A DNA stretch of 50,990 bases. Source: Alphaproteobacteria bacterium. GTDB taxonomy: Bacteria; Pseudomonadota; Alphaproteobacteria; Rs-D84. Location of the stretch: the NCBI GenBank assembly GCA_017443235.1, contig JAFSOV010000016.1:73525-124514 (forward strand), in the 5' to 3' direction. A program made the position numbers and the translations under genes. The notes below the pieces were generated by a model. The model was not told the origin of the DNA. It saw only the letters and a list, made by a program, of their open reading frames with translations, and made no database searches. How positions within the stretch are numbered: position 1 is the stretch's first letter; every line of letters begins with the position of its first letter. This document shows, piece by piece, positions 27,457-36,022 of this stretch.

Positions 27457-29190
27457 ATGTTGTTCGGTAAAAAATCCGGAATTAAAAACAAAAATCGCGA
27501 AAGATACGACCGCGTGCGCAAATTGATGTGGATTAAATGCGAATCGTGCGACAAATTGGTCTATTACAAAGATTACAAAGATAACCATTATATATGTCCG
27601 CGGTGTGGTCGCGCGTTCATTATGAACCCGAAACAGCGTTTTGATTTGCTGTTTGATGACCGCACGTGGGAAAAAATTGCGTTGCCGACAATGCCGGACG
27701 ATCCCCTGAATTTTGTTGACCGCGTGCCGTATGCGGAACGTTTGGCCGATGCACGCAATGACACCGGATATAATGATGCGGTGACGACGGCGGATGGCAC
27801 AATCGGCGGAATTCCAACAACCATTTGTATTTTGAACGGCGAATTTATGATGGGGTCTATGGGCCGTGTCGCGGGCGAGGCAATCGTGGCCAGTGCCGAA
27901 CACGCAATTAAAACCATGCGCCCAATGATTATGGTCGCGTGCAGTGGTGGCGCCCGGATGCAGGAAAACATACTGTCACTGATGCAGATGGCGCGCACGA
28001 CCGTTGCGGTGAATAAATTGCATGCGGCGGGAATCCCGTATATCGTGGTGTTGACCGACCCGACATATGGCGGGGTGACGGCGTCTTTTGCGATGCTGGG
28101 GGATATAAATATTGCCGAGGCCGGCGCGCGTATCGGCTTTGCGGGGCGCCGCGTTATTGAACAAAATATTCGTGAAAAATTGCCGGCTAATTTTCAAACG
28201 GCGGATTATTTGTATGAACATGGTATGGTCGATATGGTTGTGCCACGTGGCGAATTAAAATCGCGCCTGGAAAAGATTTTGGCGGTGTTGATGCACCGGC
28301 CACACGCGCCACACGAAATAAACATTGCGACCCCAACCACGGACGGTAAAAAGGTTCGCGGTATGGGTGAAAATCCCGCGTATGACAAGGTTTTGCTTGC
28401 GCGAAACGAAAATCGTCCGCACTTTTTGGACTATATCAACGGAATTGTGGATGATTGGACATACCTTGCCGGCGACCGTTTGTTTGGTGAAGATGCGGCA
28501 ATGTGTGGCGGTTTGGGATACTGGAACGGGTTTCCGGCCGTGATTTTGGGTCAAGAAAAGGGCCGCACAATCGAAACGCGCCAATTGCACCGTTTTGGTA
28601 TGCCGAACCCCGAAGGCTATCGCAAGGCGCAGCGTTTGATGCGCCTGGCCGAGCGGTTCAAATTACCGGTTGTGTCACTGTTTGATACGGCGGGTGCGTT
28701 CGCGGGCGGCGCGGCCGAAGAACGTGGCCAGTCCCAGGCGGTGGCATCATCGATACAAACCGGGCTTTCCATTAAAACGCCATATATCGCCGTCAATGTA
28801 GGCGAGGGCGGATCCGGCGGCGCCATTGCAATTGGTACCGGCGACCGGGTTTTGATGTTGGAAAATGCAATCTATTCGGTTATCGCACCTGAATCGTGCG
28901 CCAGTATTTTATGGAAGGATAATAAATTTAAAGCTACTGCGGCGGCGGCAATGAAATTGACCGCGGCGGATATGATGGAAATGGGCGTAATTGATAAGAT
29001 TATTGCGGAACCGGACGGCGGCGCGCATACCGATTGGCAAAAGACAATGGAAAATTTGGCCACTGCGGTTGGGGAACAGATAAAATTGCTGCAAAAAACG
29101 CCGGTGGAAAAACTGCCGGAATTGCGCGCGGAAAAGTTTTTGAAAATGACGCGCAAAATTGACACCGCACCCACCAAGAAAACGAAATAG
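27457..29190 (+). CDS. Fused acetyl-CoA carboxylase carboxyltransferase (AccD-AccA)
   Basis: A 577-residue fusion of the two carboxyltransferase subunits that move CO2 from biotin to acetyl-CoA in fatty-acid synthesis. The N-terminal half is AccD: a zinc ribbon (CESC near residue 28, CPRC near 46), then GGIPTTICILNGEFMMGSMG and GGARMQE. The C-terminal half from about residue 305 is AccA: GQEKGR, FGMPNPEGYRKAQRLM, and the GEGGSGGAIAIGTGDRVLML oxyanion region. The usual N-terminal helices of AccA appear shortened by the fusion. In most proteobacteria accA and accD are separate genes. No internal stop or frameshift is seen, and a terminator follows. Confidence 0.92.
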   Translation: MLFGKKSGIKNKNRERYDRVRKLMWIKCESCDKLVYYKDYKDNHYICPRCGRAFIMNPKQRFDLLFDDRTWEKIALPTMPDDPLNFVDRVPYAERLADARNDTGYNDAVTTADGTIGGIPTTICILNGEFMMGSMGRVAGEAIVASAEHAIKTMRPMIMVACSGGARMQENILSLMQMARTTVAVNKLHAAGIPYIVVLTDPTYGGVTASFAMLGDINIAEAGARIGFAGRRVIEQNIREKLPANFQTADYLYEHGMVDMVVPRGELKSRLEKILAVLMHRPHAPHEINIATPTTDGKKVRGMGENPAYDKVLLARNENRPHFLDYINGIVDDWTYLAGDRLFGEDAAMCGGLGYWNGFPAVILGQEKGRTIETRQLHRFGMPNPEGYRKAQRLMRLAERFKLPVVSLFDTAGAFAGGAAEERGQSQAVASSIQTGLSIKTPYIAVNVGEGGSGGAIAIGTGDRVLMLENAIYSVIAPESCASILWKDNKFKATAAAAMKLTAADMMEMGVIDKIIAEPDGGAHTDWQKTMENLATAVGEQIKLLQKTPVEKLPELRAEKFLKMTRKIDTAPTKKTK

Positions 29191-29191
29191 A

Positions 29192-29215
29192 ATAAACCGC
29201 CAAATGGCGGTTTGT
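29192..29215. terminator. Terminator of accDA (probably bidirectional)
   Basis: AAACCGCCA-AA-TGGCGGTTT hairpin followed by GTTTTT; it lies between convergent genes. Confidence 0.8.
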
Positions 29216-29217
29216 TT

Positions 29218-29679
29218 TTACGACCTTTGCGAATCTTTGACCCATTGATAAATAATGTTCGCGGTGTGGAATTCCGGGAAAGGATTCTTTTTCTTTAATT
29301 TGTGTTGCCTGAATTCTTGTTGGATTTCGTGAACCAATTCTTCCAATGAAATCTGGCGCCCAATTTGAATTATCGGCGCGCCACATTGGGGCAGTCCGCG
29401 AAAATCACCGCATTTTTGTTTAATAACTTTGCCAACGGGTGTTATTTCATAGATGGCAATTTTATCGGTTGGTTTGGTTAAAATCTCGTACCACATCAAT
29501 GTTTCAAACGCCGTTTCTGAAAAATGAATAACCGGCACACTGGATTTTATACAGACGCTTTTGTCATATGGGTTATTTGCCGCAAACCGTTTCCCAACGG
29601 GCACCGCCGTAACATCGGCGATATTATATTCCCCGGCAAAGTGCGAATTATTTGTAATGATTTTATAGTATTTTGCCAT
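29218..29679 (-). CDS. Hypothetical protein (153 aa)
   Basis: I do not recognise it. The start at 29679 (MAKYYKIITNNSHFAGEYN) is preferred over the frame extension, as it begins a regular beta-rich domain and has GGGGGTG about 9 nt upstream. It is soluble with no signal peptide. A mixed alpha/beta first two thirds is followed by a charged helix (LEELVHEIQQEFRQHKLKKK). It looks like one of the small stand-alone proteins found near envelope genes. It stands between accDA (convergent) and an autotransporter-like gene. Confidence 0.55.
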   Translation of the reverse strand: MAKYYKIITNNSHFAGEYNIADVTAVPVGKRFAANNPYDKSVCIKSSVPVIHFSETAFETLMWYEILTKPTDKIAIYEITPVGKVIKQKCGDFRGLPQCGAPIIQIGRQISLEELVHEIQQEFRQHKLKKKNPFPEFHTANIIYQWVKDSQRS

Positions 29680-29742
29680 CCGTGCACCCCCACGCCATAA
29701 ATATAGTGCATATCCACCCGGATTCAATACCAAGAAATAAAT

Positions 29743-30969
29743 CTAAAATTCACACCTTAATCGTATCATACCTGTGTGGCTAATGTATCGCGAACGAATG
29801 CCAAGGTCGTACCCAATCATAAGTTTTGCAAATTTGATGGGTAAATTTATGTTGAATCCAGTTTCTAGTCCCATCGGTGCGTTGTTGTCAGCCACGACAA
29901 AAGTGTAATCTAATTCGGGGATATTGATAATAATATTTTGTTCGGGCTTTATGATATCGTATGTCAAATCAATGTGTGCGTTTAAAGATAATCCATCCTT
30001 GCTATAATTGTACAATATGCCCGATACGAATGTCATTAAATTTGTGTCGTATTTGTTGATGTATTTGCTGGTTGTCGAGATTTTATTGCTCATATAGCGT
30101 ACAGCAATCGATGGTGTTATATCAAAGTCAGTATTATATCCTAGGGATAATACACCAAAATATCCGTGTGATTTATCTTTTGCATTGTCATACTCATAGT
30201 ACCCCTGGTTATATCCAAGCATTGTGTTTATAAACAGGTTTATTAACTGGTATTTACCATAAAAGAATAAAATGTTATTGTTAATATCGGTGTTAGAAAT
30301 GTCGGTTGAATTATAATTATAACCCAACCCAATAATCAAAGAATCTGTTATTTGGCCGTCTGCACCCAGTACAATACCGAATGTATTACCGGAAAATCCA
30401 TTGTTGCCGCTGCGTTTAGAGTAATTATAAAGTGTCTGTCCCCATAGACCAAGTGAATCGTGGCCGCCGTCGCCACCATTACGCCCTTTGGGGTGTATTC
30501 GATTAAAGGTAGTGTTCATTATATTGGTGTTTTGCTGCGTTAAAACATATTTGACGGAATTTATAATTTTTGCGTGTGGAATATTTATTGCCAATTGTGG
30601 ATCAATAAGTAGTTCAAAAACTTGTTTCCTTAAGTTTTCTACGCCGATAGTATCTTCTTCAAACATTTTTGCCATGTTATCAAATGTTACGCCTGTATAG
30701 TGAAAGACACTTTCGTAATCTGCCGCAACTTCACCACCATATCCATCTGACAGCCATTCCTGTTGCTTGAGTGTCAAATGCCAAGTAAAGGGTTCATAAT
30801 AGTAATATATATCTGATACGCCTGTGAGCAAGCCCGCGCTCCCTATTGTGGTGCCCAAATCTTCAATGATTTTATAATAGGTTGGATCGTATGCGACCAG
30901 TGTTAATGTATCTGCGAACGCAGTCCCAAATAAAAATATACTAAATATATTCAATGCGTGTTTTATCAT
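29743..30969 (-). CDS. Autotransporter-like outer-membrane barrel protein (408 aa)
   Basis: Signal peptide MIKHALNIFSIFLFGTAFA. An N-terminal passenger of about 130 residues is followed by a 270-residue barrel of the autotransporter type: LGLWGQTLYNYSKRSG, then alternating amphipathic strands such as FGIVLGADGQITDSLIIGLGYNYN. It ends GMIRLRCEF with a terminal phenylalanine, the outer-membrane insertion signal. AAAGGGG lies before the start. Its AT-rich composition resembles a recent arrival less than the island at 34-39 kb does. It is divergent from the XRE gene, which could regulate it. Confidence 0.75.
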   Translation of the reverse strand: MIKHALNIFSIFLFGTAFADTLTLVAYDPTYYKIIEDLGTTIGSAGLLTGVSDIYYYYEPFTWHLTLKQQEWLSDGYGGEVAADYESVFHYTGVTFDNMAKMFEEDTIGVENLRKQVFELLIDPQLAINIPHAKIINSVKYVLTQQNTNIMNTTFNRIHPKGRNGGDGGHDSLGLWGQTLYNYSKRSGNNGFSGNTFGIVLGADGQITDSLIIGLGYNYNSTDISNTDINNNILFFYGKYQLINLFINTMLGYNQGYYEYDNAKDKSHGYFGVLSLGYNTDFDITPSIAVRYMSNKISTTSKYINKYDTNLMTFVSGILYNYSKDGLSLNAHIDLTYDIIKPEQNIIINIPELDYTFVVADNNAPMGLETGFNINLPIKFAKLMIGYDLGIRSRYISHTGMIRLRCEF

Positions 30970-31036
30970 TTTCTGCCCCTTTGTTTTTATTTGGAAAACA
31001 TTCTACTTTGTTCTCAATTTGAGTTCAAGCATTATT

Positions 31037-31055
31037 TGATATCAAAATGATATCA
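31037..31055. promoter_or_regulatory. Direct/inverted TGATATCA pair at the XRE gene start
   Basis: TGATATCA occurs at 31037-31044 and again at 31048-31055, each a perfect 8-bp palindrome, 11 bp apart (one helix turn). The second one overlaps the start codon of the XRE gene, in the divergent promoter region shared with the autotransporter-like gene. This is the expected position for a self-repression operator. Confidence 0.5.
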
Positions 31056-31297
31056 TGGTAAGGAAAACAATTTTTGACCCGAAATATCGTGCGATGATAA
31101 ATTCGTTGAAAACTTTGCGTGTACAACATGGTTTGACTCAGCGCGATTTGGCAAAAAGGTTAGGCGTTGCCCATTGTTTTGTTGGGCGTGCGGAAACGTG
31201 CGAACGTCGGTTGGATATCATGGATTTGGTACGAATCTTGCGTGCTATGGATTTTACAGACCATGAAATTTTAAGGTTTTTTGAAAAATTGTTGTAA
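31055..31297 (+). CDS. XRE-family transcriptional regulator (80 aa)
   Basis: A Cro/CI-type helix-turn-helix: LRVQHGLTQRDLAKRLGVAHCFVGRAETCERRLD has the XRE pattern with recognition helix around CFVGRAE. It is small, and the DNA-binding domain is nearly the whole protein. The ATG at 31055 has no clear ribosome site and lies in the putative operator. A later ATG (31094) would remove the N-terminal tail but keep the domain. It is divergent from the autotransporter-like gene and probably controls itself and perhaps that gene. The terminator stem GCCCGC/GCGGGC follows (about 31303-31329). Confidence 0.8.
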   Translation: MVRKTIFDPKYRAMINSLKTLRVQHGLTQRDLAKRLGVAHCFVGRAETCERRLDIMDLVRILRAMDFTDHEILRFFEKLL

Positions 31298-31302
31298 ATG
31301 CC

Positions 31303-31329
31303 CGCTTGCGCCAAGGCTATGGTGCGGGC
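31303..31329 (+). terminator. Probable terminator of the XRE gene
   Basis: GCCCGCttgCGCC pairs with GGTGCGGGC. There is only a short T content after it, so it may be weak. Confidence 0.45.
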
Positions 31330-31337
31330 TTGTCAAA

Positions 31338-31380
31338 TCTGCTCCGTGTCGAACCTATACGGTTCTCGTGACATTATATT
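31338..31380 (-). repeat. Partial tRNA-associated element, Ser copy
   Basis: Read on the minus strand downstream of tRNA-Ser: GAACC, a short loop, GGTTCGACA (31355-31347), CGGAGC. This matches the front hairpin and the GGTTCGACAnn(A)TAGC block of the Lys and His elements, but the CCGTTGCGA half and the tRNA-end copy are missing. It looks like a truncated remnant. Confidence 0.5.
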
Positions 31381-31389
31381 CCCACCATT

Positions 31390-31417
31390 TTTAATGCCCC
31401 GCTTGGGGCATAAAAAA
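31390..31417 (-). terminator. Hairpin after tRNA-Ser
   Basis: ATGCCCC-GCTT-GGGGCAT perfect 7-bp hairpin directly after the CCA end; on the minus strand it is followed by TAAAAAT rather than a pure T-run. Confidence 0.5.
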
Positions 31418-31506
31418 TGGCGGAGCGTATAGGACTCGAACCTATGGACCGCTATAACACGGTCACGGATTAGCAATCCGCTGCATTACCACTCTGCCAA
31501 CGCTCC
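31418..31506 (-). tRNA. tRNA-Ser (GCU anticodon)
   Basis: An 89-nt class II tRNA with a long variable arm (GACCGTG...CGGTC). Acceptor GGAGCGT pairs with ACGCTCC, stem CGGA/TCCG closes a loop with anticodon GCT, the T loop is TTCGAGT, discriminator G, and CCA is encoded. Confidence 0.95.
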
Positions 31507-31582
31507 GGAGCAGTGTGACGATTATAACAAACCCCGCGGCCAAAAATCAAGACAATTTTATAATATTTTTACGCATATATTA

Positions 31583-32548
31583 CTATTCGGCCGGGTCTTC
31601 GCCATACCCCATCGGGGTTGTACCCGCCGGATAATAAAGTTTCTTGGTGACCGCATCCCACATTGCATTGGTTGCCGCCCGCACCCCCTGGCAAATGGAG
31701 GTTCCCGCCGCCACCGGTTGGAAATCATGTATCGGATTAGTATAATCACCATTGCTGTATATTTTAATGTTATATAATTTTATTCCGCCACTTAAAGCAG
31801 GGTTTGCCCCAGTTACATAATCGTTCTTTAATACCAACATGGTCGTATCAGGCGATGTGCATTTATAAATATAACTCTTTGTTCCAACCGATGCACCATT
31901 TACATAAACAGTCTTATTAGTATATGAATTCGTTGTTTTTGTTGTTTTGGTGCTATATGTATTTTTACCCGTTGGGTTGCTAACGTTGTGCGTTGAACCT
32001 GTTGCGCTTCTTCCAAGCAATAAAGCTATCTTGCTGTTTTGATTTAGTGTCATATCATATTCGCATGCTGTATTATTCAACGCGCCAAATACACGTGCAT
32101 GTTTCCCGTTGGCAACCTGCATCGTGACCGATATGTCGTTTGTAGAATCAAGCAGCACACCGGTATCAAACCATTGGTTTCCGTCTTCGGTATATAAATA
32201 TGCGTTCTCATTCGTCTGGGTATATTCGCAATCGTCCGAAAATTCGACCGGTTCCGGCGGTGTTTCCGGCATTACGTATTCTTCACCGCCGCCACTGCCG
32301 CCACTGCATGCCCCATCACATACCGTATATGTGACGTCGTTAAACCGCACGTGGACCGCGTTGTCCGCCCATTCCGTGGTCAGTTCGGCACACCACGTTT
32401 CATTACCGATTCTAAGGTTTAACGAATGGTCGCTGCTGCACGTCTGGACAAGGTTTATTGCCGTGTTCCCAATATGCAATACCCGCCCATCCGCCACCGC
32501 GAAAAATGGCGTTAAACACAACCCTAAAAATACCAGCAACCTCCTCAA
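31583..32548 (-). CDS. Secreted LamG-like (jelly-roll) protein (321 aa)
   Basis: Signal peptide LLVFLGLCLTPFFAVA after a TTG start; GAAAGG lies about 8 nt upstream. An N-terminal cysteine-containing domain with HIGNTAINLVQTC is followed by a GGSGGG linker. A beta-rich domain of about 180 residues (TEDGNQWFDTGVLLDSTNDI...VYVNGASVGTK...LYNIKIYSNGDY) matches the LamG/concanavalin-like jelly roll. LamG domains bind carbohydrates or protein ligands on surfaces. Function unknown. It stands alone, downstream of no visible operon partner. Confidence 0.65.
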   Translation of the reverse strand: MRRLLVFLGLCLTPFFAVADGRVLHIGNTAINLVQTCSSDHSLNLRIGNETWCAELTTEWADNAVHVRFNDVTYTVCDGACSGGSGGGEEYVMPETPPEPVEFSDDCEYTQTNENAYLYTEDGNQWFDTGVLLDSTNDISVTMQVANGKHARVFGALNNTACEYDMTLNQNSKIALLLGRSATGSTHNVSNPTGKNTYSTKTTKTTNSYTNKTVYVNGASVGTKSYIYKCTSPDTTMLVLKNDYVTGANPALSGGIKLYNIKIYSNGDYTNPIHDFQPVAAGTSICQGVRAATNAMWDAVTKKLYYPAGTTPMGYGEDPAE

Positions 32549-32793
32549 AATCCTTGCCTTTCAGGGTATTACAACACTCGCGGCACAATGCCACTTGTAT
32601 TTAGTTTAGAAAAATTATATATACCGGGGCAAGTGTTATCTCGGGTTTTTATTGCGCAATTTATTTGATGCTGCCCTATGCCGATTTGCCGGCGTCAAAC
32701 GTAAATAAATTGTTATGCTTTTGTTCTTGTTGTCTTTGTCACCGCACAATAATTACAATAACGGTATAAAAATTATAATCAAAGGGGGAAAAT

Positions 32794-33345
32794 ATGAAAA
32801 TCTTGCAAGTATTACCATTGACCATGCCGATAATTTTTGGCGCGCCCGCACATGCTGCAACGCCAAATCCGCGTGTTTTGGTCGCGTATTATTCACTGAC
32901 CGGGAAAACAGAACGGGTTGCAAACGCAATTGCCGACGCGTCGGGTGGTCAATTGTACAAAATCAAGGTGGCCAAGGCTTACCCAGACGATACCAAGGCG
33001 CGTCGCGATATATTGGAACAAGAAATAGCGGAAAACTTTCTGCCACCATTACAGGCAACAAACATCAATCCAGAAAATTATGATATCATATTCCTGGGCT
33101 CGCCGGTGTGGGCAAATCATATATCGCAACCGGTGAAAAGTTTTTTGGCGAAATATAATCTTGCGGGGAAACATGTAATTCCGTTCGTCACGCACAGCGG
33201 CGGTGGTCGTGGCCAAAGTTTTGACGATGTCGCGGCACTTTGCGCCGGATGCGTGGTTGATATGGACGGATGGTCAAATTGGGGGTCCAGCACGGGCCGC
33301 AAATTAAACAAATGGGTCCAAGAACAAATCAAAAATATGGAATAA
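32794..33345 (+). CDS. Exported flavodoxin-like protein (183 aa)
   Basis: A signal peptide (MKILQVLPLTMPIIFGAPAHA) precedes a flavodoxin fold. The FMN phosphate loop is YYSLTGKTER, and IIFLGSPVWANHISQPVKSFL and FVTHSGGGRGQSF form the isoalloxazine contacts. Flavodoxins normally work in the cytoplasm as electron carriers. A Sec signal here suggests a periplasmic redox role, though export of a folded flavoprotein would need the cofactor to be added outside, or Tat export, for which I see no twin-arginine motif. AAAGGGGG precedes the start. A weak hairpin AAGACGT/ACGTCTT (33389-33420) may end it. Confidence 0.8.
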   Translation: MKILQVLPLTMPIIFGAPAHAATPNPRVLVAYYSLTGKTERVANAIADASGGQLYKIKVAKAYPDDTKARRDILEQEIAENFLPPLQATNINPENYDIIFLGSPVWANHISQPVKSFLAKYNLAGKHVIPFVTHSGGGRGQSFDDVAALCAGCVVDMDGWSNWGSSTGRKLNKWVQEQIKNME

Positions 33346-33773
33346 AAATTGTTCCGCGGCCCATCACGTTTAATGCCGTAATAAACCAAAGACGTCCGGG
33401 CGGCCCCCTGAACGTCTTGTTATTTGCTAATCATTATATTTGCTTTAATGGATGGTATTCCCACTTGTTTTACAAGCACACAACTCTAATAAAAATCGAA
33501 CAAACACAAACATTCTATTTATATCAACAGCGAATTCTGTTATTTATAAAAAAGCAGATTTCTGCAGTGTGCGCTGGAATCTGTTGGTGCCCCACGACAC
33601 ACGGATTAGCAGCGCCCCCCGGATTTCTGGTTTTTTTTTGAGCTTTGTGTACTGTTTGTGGCGGAAATATAGGCTTTTTCTTCGTGTGGCAAAAAAATTG
33701 CATTATCGTGTGTTTGTATGGTTCAAAAAACATCTGAATCTACATATTAAAAAGCACCAACATTATAAACATA
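33346..33773. other. AT-rich gap before the synthetase island; no gene seen
   Basis: The first part holds the hairpin AAGACGT/ACGTCTT. The rest is AT-rich with T-runs and no ORF with a ribosome site. The overlapping short reading frames at 33452-33868 do not look real. This gap marks a change in composition from the backbone to the island. Confidence 0.5.
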
Positions 33774-33801
33774 TTGACTTTGCTTTGTTTTGTTCTACAC
33801 T
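33774..33801 (+). promoter_or_regulatory. Putative promoter of the plus-strand synthetase operon
   Basis: TTGACT, a 16-nt spacer and TACACT lie about 25-50 nt before the first start codon. Confidence 0.5.
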
Positions 33802-33824
33802 GGTGTTAGACAAGAGGTTGATTG

Positions 33825-35021
33825 ATGCGGCTATCATCTGTGCCATATTCTCAAAATATAACTTTTAATAACCTGTCTTCGTCGCTTTCCTGTAATCAAA
33901 TATTGTCAGATACCAAATTGGTTCAACAGAGCAACGCTGGGCATATCATTTACACACCAATTATTCAAAAAATTAAAAGAAACATAGAAAACATAACATT
34001 GTCACATGCTGAATCATACGGATTCAATGAGATGCTGTTTCCTGTTTTGATGGATGCAAAATTATTAGATATATCAGGAAAAACGGATGAATACGCAAAC
34101 GAATTTTACGATATGTCGGACAAAAATGCTAATCTGGTAATTTCGCCTACAACAGAAGAACGGCTTATAGATTTTGTTTCGCACAATGGGAGTTTATCAC
34201 ACAAAAATTTGCCTATGCGTTTTTCACAGGTTTCAAATGTATATAGAAATTTAAAAAGACCGGAAGGTTTGTATAAATCACGCGAAATTTCTTGTGTGGT
34301 TCTGACCGCTCTTGATGCGGGTCGTCAACAGTATTTAGAAACAATGAACGATTTCATGCTATTATGCGAAAAAACATTCGCCGATATTGGTATTCCTAAT
34401 TTTTATATCCAAGATAAAATGTCTGGAGCAATAGAGTTTTTCTATGAAACAGAGTTGGCTGATCGACCGTTGGATAAAAGTATCATAAATAATTTTGGCA
34501 ACAAGAATGTTTTCGATACCCAAAAACAGTACGGTAGTTTATCTATGGGTTATCCTTTTTATCAAAGTGAAAAGTTTAATTTATTTTATACCGACAAAGA
34601 CGGAACACGTAAACAACCAATCGTAAGTACATACGGTATTGGAACCCAACGTTGTATTTTGGTAATGTTTGAATATGCCAAGAACGGCAAAACGGACGCT
34701 TTTAAGCAAAAGGTCAGACCATTTGATGTTGATATCGTTGTGTTGGCTAAGGATAAATATAATTCACACATTCAAACGCTGGCAGATAAATTACGTCAGA
34801 ATGGTGTTCAATATTGTATAGATGATCGTAACAACAGTATGCGAGACAAGATGCGTTTTTCTGAATTTTTTTCTGTCCCATGTCGTATTATTATCGGTGA
34901 CAAGGAAATTCAACAAAATCAATATGCTATCAAGCCATTGGGTGATAATGAAGTAATAACGGCGAATTTTGATAGTGTATTAAATATAGCCCAACAATTA
35001 TCAAAGGAGAAAGTGCGATGA
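33825..35021 (+). CDS. ProRS-like class II aminoacyl-tRNA synthetase paralog (398 aa)
   Basis: The start at 33825 has AGAGG upstream. The core follows the ProRS catalytic fold: TxE loop SPTTEE (108-112), motif 2 at NVYRNLKRPEGLYKSRE (R141, R153) and motif 3 GIGTQR (R276). A C-terminal anticodon-binding-type domain runs from about 300 to 398. Differences from real ProRS: the motif 2 glutamate (FRDE in the ProRS at 37843) is leucine here (YRNL), and the CKEF/FH segment near H163 of ProRS is replaced. The activating arginines are kept, so it probably still binds ATP and an amino acid, perhaps with another substrate or acceptor. It is the first gene of a two-gene operon (ATGA overlap). A true tRNA-charging role is less likely than an altered one. 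Confidence 0.75.
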   Translation: MRLSSVPYSQNITFNNLSSSLSCNQILSDTKLVQQSNAGHIIYTPIIQKIKRNIENITLSHAESYGFNEMLFPVLMDAKLLDISGKTDEYANEFYDMSDKNANLVISPTTEERLIDFVSHNGSLSHKNLPMRFSQVSNVYRNLKRPEGLYKSREISCVVLTALDAGRQQYLETMNDFMLLCEKTFADIGIPNFYIQDKMSGAIEFFYETELADRPLDKSIINNFGNKNVFDTQKQYGSLSMGYPFYQSEKFNLFYTDKDGTRKQPIVSTYGIGTQRCILVMFEYAKNGKTDAFKQKVRPFDVDIVVLAKDKYNSHIQTLADKLRQNGVQYCIDDRNNSMRDKMRFSEFFSVPCRIIIGDKEIQQNQYAIKPLGDNEVITANFDSVLNIAQQLSKEKVR

Positions 35022-36022
35022 TAAAACCGGTGTCTTCTTGGAAACAACCTGAACAACATTTGGAACAATTGTTAACAACACCGTGGTATCGTGTTTTGAA
35101 CAAAATATTTTCTCAAATTTTATTGTTAACGCACGATTTTTATAAAACAGAGAATATTTCACCGACAATTTTTCCTATAACAACAGGGTCTGTTAGTAGT
35201 CCGTTCGGGCTGGGCAGTGATTCTTTGCCAGTTAAAATAAACATAAAAAATAACGATATGTACTTGGCGGATTCTATGCAATTTTCCTTAGAAATCGCAA
35301 CCCGTTTAAATGAAAAAGGTGCGTATTACATTATGCCGTCATTTCGTGGTGAAAATATGGATGCACGCCATTTGAATGAATTTGTTCATTCCGAGGTTGA
35401 AATCAAAGGTAATTTAGACGACGTAATGTCTTTGGCAGAACGTTATATCAAATATTTAATTCGTGGTTTGAAAAATACTTGTTCCAAAGAAATAATGGAA
35501 ATTTGTGGCACAACAGAACATCTGGATAAAGTGTTAAATAAACCCTTCTATAAAATCAGATTTGAAGACGCTATGTGTGAATTGGATAGTGTTTCCAATG
35601 CATTTAAAGAATTGGATAAAGATTTATATGCGATAACATCTGTTGGGGAACGCGCTTTGATAGATAAATATGGCGATTTTACGTGGATTACGCATATGCC
35701 ATATAAATCAGTCCCGTTTTATCAAGCCAAAGAAACAGGTACAGATTTTTCAATGACAGGTGATTTGTTGGCTGGTATTGGCGAAACATTAGGCTGTGGT
35801 CAGCGTGTATTAAGTTCACAAGATGCTATTAACTCGCTGGATGAACACAATGTTGATAAATCTGGCTATCAATGGTATATAGATATGCGTAACATCCAAC
35901 AAATCCAAACAGCTGGATTCGGCATGGGTATAGAACGCTTTATTTTGTGGTTGCTAAAACACAATGATATCCGCGATTGCACGCTTTTATTGCGCGACCA
36001 TAGCAATGTTGTTTTTCCTTAA
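35018..36022 (+). CDS. AsnRS-like catalytic domain without the anticodon-binding OB fold (334 aa)
   Basis: Related to the catalytic domain of asparaginyl-tRNA synthetase: motif 2 FRGEN (R110, E112), a YLADSMQFSLE strand at motif 1, the GETLGCGQR segment, YQWYIDMRN, and motif 3 GFGMGIER (R307). The N-terminal OB anticodon-binding domain (about 100 residues) is absent. This arrangement matches the archaeal-type asparagine synthetase (AS-AR) rather than a tRNA synthetase; that enzyme makes asparagine from aspartate, ammonia and ATP through aspartyl-AMP. It may instead activate an acid in a biosynthetic pathway. It overlaps the upstream gene by ATGA, and its stop shares TTAA with the convergent S66 gene. 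Confidence 0.75.
   Translation: MIKPVSSWKQPEQHLEQLLTTPWYRVLNKIFSQILLLTHDFYKTENISPTIFPITTGSVSSPFGLGSDSLPVKINIKNNDMYLADSMQFSLEIATRLNEKGAYYIMPSFRGENMDARHLNEFVHSEVEIKGNLDDVMSLAERYIKYLIRGLKNTCSKEIMEICGTTEHLDKVLNKPFYKIRFEDAMCELDSVSNAFKELDKDLYAITSVGERALIDKYGDFTWITHMPYKSVPFYQAKETGTDFSMTGDLLAGIGETLGCGQRVLSSQDAINSLDEHNVDKSGYQWYIDMRNIQQIQTAGFGMGIERFILWLLKHNDIRDCTLLLRDHSNVVFP

Noticed and set aside
33452..33868. 138-residue ORF before the ProRS-like gene
   Set aside because: It overlaps the promoter and ribosome site of that gene, has no ribosome site of its own and a low-complexity, F/K/L-rich composition.
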